Shown piece by piece: positions 1-4,987 of a DNA stretch of 6,318 nucleotides. This DNA is from JAOPZY01 sp036495025. GTDB lineage: Bacteria; Actinomycetota; CADDZG01; JAHWKV01; JAOPZY01. Under the pieces are notes generated by a model, which was given only the letters and a program-made list of their open reading frames with translations, was not told where the DNA came from and made no database searches. The translations under genes were made by a program, and so were the position numbers. Each line of letters starts with the position of its first letter. Positions within the stretch are counted from its first letter, which is position 1. The stretch spans positions 1 to 6,318 of the forward strand of contig DASXNO010000362.1 in the NCBI GenBank assembly GCA_036495025.1. Reading direction: 5' to 3'.

Positions 1-1
1 G

Positions 2-526
2 GCTGCAATGTTCCTGCAGTACTACCAAATGAAGCAGATGAACAGTCGCAATCCGCAGGCTGCAGCTGCGAATCCGCAGATGCAAACAATGCAGAAGTTT
101 TTCCCAATTATCTTCGGGTTCATTTACCTAAGAGTGCCGGCCGGAGCAACCATTTACATGGTCGTCTCTTCCGCCATGCGGATCGGCACCCAAGAGGTGA
201 TGTTCAAGACGGGAATGGTGGAGCCGGTCGCGGTCGAACGCGAGATCGGCTCGGGCAAGCAGGACAAACCGCCGCCACCCGAGAAGCCGGCCGCCAAGCC
301 GGCGAAGAAGCGCTCGACCGCGACGGACGGGACGGCGCTGGCCACGGGAACGCCGCCGCCCCAGAAGGCGGACACCAACGGAAGGCCCAATACGAATGCG
401 AACGGGCGGAAGCCGGGGGCGGGCAAGCGGCCGGCCAACGGGAAAGGCGGCGCCGCGGCGGAGCAGCCGCCGCCCCCCAAGCCGCAGAACCGATCACGTT
501 CGAAACGGGCCAGAAAGGCACGCTAG
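2..526 (+). CDS. yidC: YidC/Oxa1-family membrane protein insertase, C-terminal part (5' end outside window)
   Basis: This is the end of a YidC insertase, which places proteins into the cytoplasmic membrane with or without SecYEG. The reading frame is open from the window edge. What is visible is the Met/Gln-rich cytoplasmic stretch before the last membrane segments (QYYQMKQMN, then NPQMQTMQKF). A hydrophobic block follows at about 95-185, FFPIIFGFIYL..PAGATIYMVVSSAMRIGTQE, which matches the family pattern of a PaG turn between the last two helices followed by an IxxQE end. After this comes a cytoplasmic tail of about 100 residues, rich in Pro, Lys, Arg, Ala and Asn and ending SRSKRARKAR. Basic YidC tails are known to help ribosome binding, so that role is inferred here. 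The stop is TAG at 524-526, 3 nt before jag, which suggests one operon. The membrane part is less GC-rich at third positions than the tail. Identification rests on the C-terminal motifs and the neighbours. Confidence 0.9.
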   Translation, partial: AAMFLQYYQMKQMNSRNPQAAAANPQMQTMQKFFPIIFGFIYLRVPAGATIYMVVSSAMRIGTQEVMFKTGMVEPVAVEREIGSGKQDKPPPPEKPAAKPAKKRSTATDGTALATGTPPPQKADTNGRPNTNANGRKPGAGKRPANGKGGAAAEQPPPPKPQNRSRSKRARKAR

Positions 527-529
527 GAC

Positions 530-1603
530 GTGGAGTGGGTAGAAGTAGCAGGCAAGACCGTCGGCGAGGCGACCGAGCAGGCGCTCGATCAGCTCGGGGT
601 CGGTCCCGACGACGCCGAGGTCATCGTCGTCAACGAGCCCAAGATGGGCCTCTTCGGACGCGTCCGGGTCGAGGCCCGGGTGCGGGCCCGGGTCCGTCCG
701 GTCGGTGCCCGGCCCAAGCGGGAACGCTCCCGCCGGGGCGGTCGGACCCGCCAGGGCGACCGCCCGCGCAGCGGCTCCTCCGGCTCGTCGAGCTCGCGGT
801 CCTCGGGCAGCGGCCGGGGCTCGGCCGCCAACGGAAACGCCAACTCGCCGAAGGCATCCACGTCCGGCAGCGGTGGCAACGGCTCGTCCGGCCGCAGCAG
901 CCGCGGCGAGGGGTCGGGCTCGACTGACCCCGGTCGCGGGCAGGGCACGGGCACCAGCCGCTCGGCCCGCCGTCGCCGCAACCGCTCCCGGTCCGCCACG
1001 GCGGGCGCAACAGCCGCCGGGACCGAAATGCGTGAAGAAGGATCGCAGAACGGCTCCACCCGGCAGCCGTCCTACGCGAAGGCTCCCTCGAGGAGCACCG
1101 AAGGTAAGGAGACAGTGGACATGGCCGAGGGAATGACGCTCGAGGAACAGGGCGAGATAGGGCGGAACTTCCTCGCCGGTCTGCTCGCCGAGTACGGGGT
1201 CGAGGCCACCGTCGAGAGCCGTCTCCTCGACGAAGAGACCGTCGAGATCGCGGCCACCGGTGACGACAAGGATCTCGGCATGCTCGTGGGCCCCCGCGGC
1301 TCCACGCTCGCTGCCCTCCAGGACCTCACCCGGGCCGTCGTCCAGCGCCAGTGCCCGTCGCGCACCGACCGCATCCTCGTCGACGTCGCCGGCTACCGGG
1401 AGCGCCGCTCGGCCGCCCTCAAGCGCTTCAGCGTCCAGATCGCCGAGGAGGTCATGTCGTCCGGCCAGGAGAAGGCGCTCGAGGCGATGAGCCCGGCCGA
1501 CCGCAAGGCGGTTCACGACGCCATCAACGAGATGGACGGTGTTGTCACCCGCTCCGAGGGCGAGGACCCGCACCGCCACGTCGTCATCGCCCCGGCGTCC
1601 TGA
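530..1603 (+). CDS. jag: Jag/KhpB (EloR) family RNA-binding protein: Jag_N, KH and R3H domains
   Basis: Predicted cytoplasmic RNA-binding protein of 357 residues, of the family called Jag, KhpB or EloR, which in other bacteria influences cell elongation and is typically encoded next to yidC. Residues 4-57 are a Jag_N domain (GKTVGEATEQALDQLGV, then NEPKMGLFGR). Residues 58 to about 200 are low complexity, rich in Arg, Ser and Gly. Residues 205-275 are a KH domain with the GxxG loop GPRG at 254-257. Residues 280-357 are an R3H domain with the signature R325-x3-H329 and the usual ending TRSEGEDPHRHVVIAP. The GTG start at 530 is preceded by AGAAAGG at 512-518 and lies 3 nt after the yidC stop; it is the start that preserves the complete Jag_N domain. 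The mycobacterial homologue lacks Jag_N and the linker. An internal Shine-Dalgarno sequence and start before the KH domain are described separately. Confidence 0.92.
   Translation: MEWVEVAGKTVGEATEQALDQLGVGPDDAEVIVVNEPKMGLFGRVRVEARVRARVRPVGARPKRERSRRGGRTRQGDRPRSGSSGSSSSRSSGSGRGSAANGNANSPKASTSGSGGNGSSGRSSRGEGSGSTDPGRGQGTGTSRSARRRRNRSRSATAGATAAGTEMREEGSQNGSTRQPSYAKAPSRSTEGKETVDMAEGMTLEEQGEIGRNFLAGLLAEYGVEATVESRLLDEETVEIAATGDDKDLGMLVGPRGSTLAALQDLTRAVVQRQCPSRTDRILVDVAGYRERRSAALKRFSVQIAEEVMSSGQEKALEAMSPADRKAVHDAINEMDGVVTRSEGEDPHRHVVIAPAS
1106..1123 (+). promoter_or_regulatory. Strong internal ribosome binding site and in-frame start within jag
   Basis: AAGGAG at 1106-1111 is followed by in-frame GTG at 1115 and ATG at 1121, the latter 9 nt downstream of the motif. 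This is a better Shine-Dalgarno match than the one before the upstream jag GTG. Translation from ATG 1121 would give a 160-residue protein holding only the KH and R3H domains (MAEGMTLEEQGEIG at its start), similar in layout to the short mycobacterial Jag. Whether it is used cannot be seen from sequence. Confidence 0.45.
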
Positions 1604-1610
1604 CCCGTCG

Positions 1611-2348
1611 GTGCCCGGCACCGACCACGACCCGCCCTCCGCCTCCGCCTCCGCCCTTCCCGCTCCCCTCCCCTCGCACCCTCAGGCCGCCCAACTCCAC
1701 CAGATCCTCGAGGAGGCCCGGGCCGCCGGCTTCCTCGGTCCAGGCCCCGTCACCACCCATCTGCGCCACGCCGAGGGCTTCGTCGCCGTCTGCCGCCGCC
1801 TGTGGCCTGACGGCCCCGCCCCGCCGGTCCTCCTGGACCTGGGCTCGGGGGGCGGACTCCCCGGCCTCGTCGTCGCCACCCACTGGCCCGAGGCCACCCT
1901 TGTCCTCCTCGACGCCCAGGGACGCCGGACGACGTTCCTGAGCGGCGCGGTACGCCGTCTCCACCTCGAAGCCCGGGTGTCGGTCCGCCAGGACCGTGCC
2001 GAGGCGGCCGGCCGCGACCCGGCGTTCCGCGGGAACTTCGACGGGGTCCTGGCCCGCTCGTTCGGCCGGCCCGCCGTGGTGGCCGAGTGTGCCGCTCCCC
2101 TGCTCAAAGTCGGCGGCTGGCTCGTGGTCTCCGAACCGCCCGGGGACTCCCCCGTCGGTCCGTCGGGCCCCTCCTCAGATCCCCTAGTGGCCGAACGCTG
2201 GTCGGCGGAACCTCTCTGCCAGCTCGGCCTCGTGCCGGACCAGTTGGTGCATGAGGAGTTCGGTTACCAGACGCTCCGCCAAGCCGATCCTTGTCCGGAC
2301 CGGTTCCCTCGCCGGGACGGGATCCCGGCCAAGCGGCCCCTTTTCTGA
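1611..2348 (+). CDS. rsmG: 16S rRNA (guanine527-N7)-methyltransferase RsmG (GidB)
   Basis: Predicted S-adenosylmethionine-dependent methyltransferase that makes m7G at position 527 of 16S rRNA (E. coli numbering); in other bacteria its loss gives low-level streptomycin resistance. Counting from GTG 1611 the protein has 245 residues, near the usual 210-240. The SAM-binding motif I is LLDLGSGGGLPG at residues 74-85, with the family-specific GLPG, and the acidic motif II follows in VLLDAQGRRTTFL (D101). FDGVLARSF (143-151) matches the family ISRAF region. The C-terminus PDRFPRRDGIPAKRPLF has the usual PR..G.P.K.PL ending. The first 25 residues are Pro/Ser/Ala-rich, and the usual NLT and HLLDSL motifs are weak (VTTHLRHAEGF). 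No Shine-Dalgarno is visible. The GTG lies 7 nt after the jag stop, so coupling to jag translation is likely. Another in-frame GTG at 1539 would overlap the jag R3H coding region and is less likely. Confidence 0.9.
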   Translation: MPGTDHDPPSASASALPAPLPSHPQAAQLHQILEEARAAGFLGPGPVTTHLRHAEGFVAVCRRLWPDGPAPPVLLDLGSGGGLPGLVVATHWPEATLVLLDAQGRRTTFLSGAVRRLHLEARVSVRQDRAEAAGRDPAFRGNFDGVLARSFGRPAVVAECAAPLLKVGGWLVVSEPPGDSPVGPSGPSSDPLVAERWSAEPLCQLGLVPDQLVHEEFGYQTLRQADPCPDRFPRRDGIPAKRPLF

Positions 2349-2424
2349 CCCTGGCGGGTCTTTCCTGGGCTCTCGGAATCCCTCCCGGCGAGGCCTGTCA
2401 GCCGGAAACGGACGCCTCGGGGAA

Positions 2425-2440
2425 TGTTTCACGTGGAACC
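2425..2440. promoter_or_regulatory. parS site 1 (ParB binding)
   Basis: TGTTTCACGTGGAACC matches the near-universal chromosomal parS palindrome TGTTTCACGTGAAACA at 14 of 16 positions. The G in place of A at position 12 is common in actinobacterial sites. It lies in the gap between rsmG and parA, where origin-proximal parS sites are often found. ParB is known to load here and spread as a CTP-dependent sliding clamp. Confidence 0.88.
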
Positions 2441-2472
2441 GGAGACTCCCTGGGCCATAATTTTCTGGGTGA

Positions 2473-2488
2473 GGTTTCACGTGAAACA
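2473..2488. promoter_or_regulatory. parS site 2 (ParB binding)
   Basis: GGTTTCACGTGAAACA differs from the consensus parS palindrome only at its first base. The inner 14-mer GTTTCACGTGAAAC (2474-2487) is perfectly palindromic. Its centre is 48 bp from that of site 1, close to a whole number of helical turns short of five. It lies 13 bp upstream of the candidate parAB -35 element, so bound ParB could affect parAB transcription. Confidence 0.93.
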
Positions 2489-2500
2489 GAGGCTGAAGTC

Positions 2501-2529
2501 TTGACCGGCTGACCTGGGGACGCCAGGAT
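2501..2529 (+). promoter_or_regulatory. Candidate sigma70-type promoter for parAB
   Basis: TTGACC at 2501-2506 and CAGGAT at 2524-2529 are separated by 17 bp, the preferred spacing. CAGGAT is a reasonable actinobacterial -10 (xAnnnT pattern). Transcription would begin near 2536, upstream of every candidate parA start. A second possible -10, CATAAT at 2456-2461, lies between the two parS sites but has no good -35. Prediction by eye only. Confidence 0.5.
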
Positions 2530-2565
2530 AGGCGTCGTGCCGCGGCGACTTGGATTCCCCGCCTG

Positions 2566-3867
2566 ATGCGCATCCGGCGTAGGGACAAGACTCCGACACC
2601 ATCCCAAACCGACCAGCGGCATCGCCCTGCCCCCACAGACCGGCCAACATCCACGGATCCGGTGAAGAGATTGATCGTGGATCCGGAGCTGGCAGCCAAC
2701 GGCGCACCCCCGGCAACTCAGCCTGCTGCGCAAGAGCCCACCTCAGAGCCGTCGATCACGGCGCTGAAGCCCGCCTCGGCCAACCCCGCTACGGTGTCCC
2801 CTCCTATGGCAGAGGAGCCGGCTGCGGCTGCGCCAGAGGTCGTCGAGGAGCCTGGGCCCGGATCGGACACGGCCCACGATGAGTTCGTCGCCGAGGATGT
2901 AGTTCCGGCTCCCCCTCCTGTCGAGGAGCACGAGAAGGCGGAGATGACGGAGAAGCCGAAGTCGCAGAAGGCGCAACGGACGGCGAAACAGTCCGATCCG
3001 GACCTGGTCGGCGGGGCGACGATGCGGACCCCGTCCATCCGCGATGAGGCCACAGAGCTGCTCAACGGGTCGAAACCGGCGGCGCGTGAACTGCCCCGGG
3101 TGATCGCCATCGCCAACCAGAAGGGCGGCGTCGGGAAGACCACGACGACGGTGAACCTCGGGGCGGCTCTCGCCGAACAGGATTATCGGGTGCTGGTCGT
3201 CGACTTGGATCCGCAGGCGAATGCCACGACGGGCCTCGGCGTCGAGGCCCGCAATTTCGAGCTCTCGATGTACGACGTGATCATGAGGGACCAGGCCCTC
3301 GAGGACTGCATCGAGCCCACCAGCGTCAAGAACCTCTTCGTCGCCCCAGCGACCATCGACCTGGCCGGCGTGGAGATCGAACTCGTTCCGGCCTTCAGCA
3401 GGGAATTGAAGCTCCGCCGTGCCATCGAGACCATCGTCGACGATTTCGACTTCGTGTTGATCGACTGCCCGCCATCACTGGGGCTCATCACCGTCAACGG
3501 CCTCGCGGCGGCCCACGAGGTCCTGGTGCCGATCCAGTGTGAGTACTACGCCCTCGAGGGCCTCAGCCAGCTCCTGCGCAACGTGAACCTGGTCTCGACC
3601 AACCTGAACGAGACGCTCGAAGTGACAACCATCGTCCTAACCATGTACGACGCTCGAACCCGCCTGTCCGTCGACGTCGCCAACGAGGTGAGGCAGCACT
3701 TCTCGGAACGGGTCTGCCGCGTTGTGATCCCCCGGACGGTCCGCCTTTCCGAGGCCCCGTCGTTTGGACAGCCCATCACGGTTTTCGATCCCGCATCGCG
3801 TGGCGCCGTGGCCTACCGCGAGCTGGCCAAGGAGGTGAGCAATGGCGCGCCGCAGCGGACTCGGTAA
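2566..3867 (+). CDS. parA: Chromosome-partitioning ATPase ParA (Soj) with long N-terminal extension
   Basis: Walker-type DNA-segregation ATPase that binds DNA non-specifically in its ATP form and moves ParB-parS complexes. Counting from ATG 2566 (433 residues), the core starts near 178. The deviant Walker A is KGGVGKTT at 186-193 (signature K186, catalytic K191), the A' motif is VVDLDPQ at 211-217, and Walker B is VLIDCPPSLG at 297-306. PIQCEYYALEG at 322-332 and the ending SRGAVAYRELAKEV are typical of chromosomal ParA. The first 175 residues are an extension rich in Pro, Ala, Glu and Lys, ending in RTPSIRDEATELL, comparable to a short conserved segment before the core in other actinobacterial ParAs. 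The start is uncertain. Codon composition becomes coding-like only from about 2662, so GTG 2662, TTG 2671 or GTG 2677 (after GGTGAAGAG at 2661-2669) are plausible. ATG 2944 has AGAAGG at 2933-2938 and would give 307 residues. Cotranscribed with parB, which overlaps its last 26 nt. Confidence 0.94.
   Translation: MRIRRRDKTPTPSQTDQRHRPAPTDRPTSTDPVKRLIVDPELAANGAPPATQPAAQEPTSEPSITALKPASANPATVSPPMAEEPAAAAPEVVEEPGPGSDTAHDEFVAEDVVPAPPPVEEHEKAEMTEKPKSQKAQRTAKQSDPDLVGGATMRTPSIRDEATELLNGSKPAARELPRVIAIANQKGGVGKTTTTVNLGAALAEQDYRVLVVDLDPQANATTGLGVEARNFELSMYDVIMRDQALEDCIEPTSVKNLFVAPATIDLAGVEIELVPAFSRELKLRRAIETIVDDFDFVLIDCPPSLGLITVNGLAAAHEVLVPIQCEYYALEGLSQLLRNVNLVSTNLNETLEVTTIVLTMYDARTRLSVDVANEVRQHFSERVCRVVIPRTVRLSEAPSFGQPITVFDPASRGAVAYRELAKEVSNGAPQRTR
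3829..3844 (+). promoter_or_regulatory. Consensus ribosome binding site of parB inside parA
   Basis: AAGGAGGTGA at 3829-3838 is a full match to the anti-Shine-Dalgarno complement and stands 3 nt before ATG 3842 (6 nt counted from GGAGG). It fixes the parB start and suggests ParB is translated at a high and largely independent rate, since it overlaps the parA 3' end. Confidence 0.85.
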
Positions 3868-4810
3868 GGGGCTCAGCGCCCTCATTCCCAGTGAAGCGGT
3901 CGGGGAGTCCGACTCGATCCTCCGGGTCGTACCGATCTCCCACATCCGCCCCAATTCCTTCCAGCCCCGTAGCAACTTCGACGAGGAGTCCATGGCCTCG
4001 CTGGCCTCCTCGATCAAGGCCGTGGGCCTGCTCCAGCCGGTCCTCGTGCGTGAGCTCAAGGACGAGGGCGAGAGCTACGAGCTGATCGCGGGGGAGCGGC
4101 GCTGGCGGGCGGCGCGCCGGGCCGGCCTTCAGACCATCCCGGTCCTCGTCCAGCGGGCCGACGACGTGGCGAGCCTGGAACAGGCGCTGGTCGAGAACCT
4201 CCACCGGGTCGACCTCAACGCGCTCGAAGAGGCCGCCGCCTACCAGCAGCTGATCGACGAGTTCGGCCTTACTCACGAGCAGGTGGCCTCGCGCATGGGG
4301 AAGGGGAGGGCGACCGTTACGAACACCCTCCGCCTCTTGCAACTGCCCGCCGGCGCCCAGCGGGCGCTCGCGGAGCGGACGATCTCGGCGGGCCATGCCC
4401 GGGCTCTCCTCGGGACGCCCGATCGGGCCCTGCAGGAGAGGCTCGTCGAGCGGATCGTCGAGGAGGGCTTGACGGTCCGGGCGGTCGAGGATCTCGTGCG
4501 CAGCGGCGGCGTGGACCTCCGTGTCGTGCCGCCCGCTCCTGAGGAGCCGCCCGAGGAAAAGGCCGAGGAAAGGGCTGGGAAAAAGGGTGATACCTCAAGT
4601 ACTACCGAGGGAGGGAGCCGTCGCGCGCCGATGAAGAAGCTCCCCGAACCCGGCGTGCTCGAGCTCGAAGATCTGTTGTCGACCTACCTCAACACCCGCG
4701 TCAAGGTCGACATCCAGAATCGCCGGGGCCGCCTGGTGGTGGAGTTCGCCACCCTCGAGGACCTCGAGCGCATCTATCGCGCCATGGTCGGTGACGGAGG
4801 CGTCGCGTAG
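3842..4810 (+). CDS. parB: Chromosome-partitioning protein ParB (Spo0J), CTP-dependent parS-binding clamp
   Basis: Site-specific DNA-binding protein that loads at parS, slides along DNA using CTP, stimulates ParA and recruits SMC. The length of 322 residues is typical. The N-terminal ParA-contacting motif is GLGKGLSALIP at 6-16. The CTP-binding domain includes PNSFQPRSNFDEE (37-49), the GERRWRAA box at 84-91 and the ENLHRVDLNALEEA box at 118-131, a variant of the usual ENxQRxDLNPxEEA. The helix-turn-helix is LTHEQVASRMGKGRATVTN at 143-161, followed by TLRLLQLP; the usual Ser in GKSR is Gly here. Residues 228-268 are a charged, Pro/Glu/Lys-rich linker, and 270-318 are the C-terminal dimerisation domain. 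The ATG at 3842 is set by the strong ribosome binding site. Two likely targets lie just upstream of parA at 2425-2488. Confidence 0.96.
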   Translation: MARRSGLGKGLSALIPSEAVGESDSILRVVPISHIRPNSFQPRSNFDEESMASLASSIKAVGLLQPVLVRELKDEGESYELIAGERRWRAARRAGLQTIPVLVQRADDVASLEQALVENLHRVDLNALEEAAAYQQLIDEFGLTHEQVASRMGKGRATVTNTLRLLQLPAGAQRALAERTISAGHARALLGTPDRALQERLVERIVEEGLTVRAVEDLVRSGGVDLRVVPPAPEEPPEEKAEERAGKKGDTSSTTEGGSRRAPMKKLPEPGVLELEDLLSTYLNTRVKVDIQNRRGRLVVEFATLEDLERIYRAMVGDGGVA

Positions 4811-4842
4811 TTCGCGCAACTGTCAAGGGTCGGTTCAGCTTC

Positions 4843-4871
4843 ATCCACAACCTGTGCATGATGTTGTGGAT
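4843..4871. repeat. Inverted repeat of ATCCACAAC / GTTGTGGAT with DnaA-box-like arms
   Basis: Perfect 9-bp arms at 4843-4851 and 4863-4871 are separated by 11 nt. The left arm sits in TCATCCACA, one base from the DnaA box TTATCCACA; the right arm read on the minus strand is CAATCCACA, two bases off. There is no T-run after it. It could be a weak pair of DnaA sites near the origin, an operator, or an RNA hairpin at the end of the parB transcript. Confidence 0.6.
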
Positions 4872-4907
4872 TGTCACCTCGGTCACGTGCCGGAAGCGTT
4901 GATCACA

Positions 4908-4936
4908 CAACCGTCGCGGACGGCGCGCGACCGTTG
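4908..4936. terminator. Candidate bidirectional terminator hairpin
   Basis: The arms 4908-4918 and 4926-4936 pair at 10 of 11 positions (CAAC-GTCGCG against CGCGAC-GTTG, with one C-C mismatch) around a 7-nt loop. It lies about 100 nt after the parB stop and about 50 nt after the end of the convergent minus-strand operon. There is no long T-run on either strand, but T-poor terminators are common in GC-rich actinobacteria. Confidence 0.5.
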
Positions 4937-4940
4937 AACT

Positions 4941-4955
4941 GGGCGGTAACCGCCC
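4941..4955. terminator. Second short GC-rich hairpin, GGGCGGT a ACCGCCC
   Basis: Perfect inverted arms at 4941-4947 and 4949-4955. In RNA this would fold as a 6-bp stem with a 3-nt loop. It is only 4 nt after the hairpin at 4908-4936, and the two together may end transcription of the convergent operons. It lacks a T-run, so the symmetry could also be a protein-binding site. Confidence 0.35.
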
Positions 4956-4987
4956 TGGTGATTACGGGTAATTCGACATCTCGGCGG

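Noticed and set aside
1539..1610. Upstream GTG at 1539 as the rsmG start
   Set aside because: It would add 24 Arg/Ser/Pro-rich residues translated from the jag R3H coding region, with no good ribosome binding site; GTG 1611 gives the family length.
494..1621. Long open frame (375 codons) on the minus strand opposite jag
   Set aside because: It mirrors the GC-rich jag coding region, has no recognisable domain, and the plus-strand frame carries clear Jag_N, KH and R3H domains.
2388..2420. Stem CGAGGC...GCCTCG as a terminator after rsmG
   Set aside because: Only 6 bp with a 19-nt loop and no T-run; a chance match is likely in such GC-rich DNA.
4880..4893. CACGTG core in cggtCACGTGccgg as a third parS site
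   Set aside because: Outside the CACGTG core the flanks do not match GTTTC/GAAAC and are poorly symmetric.
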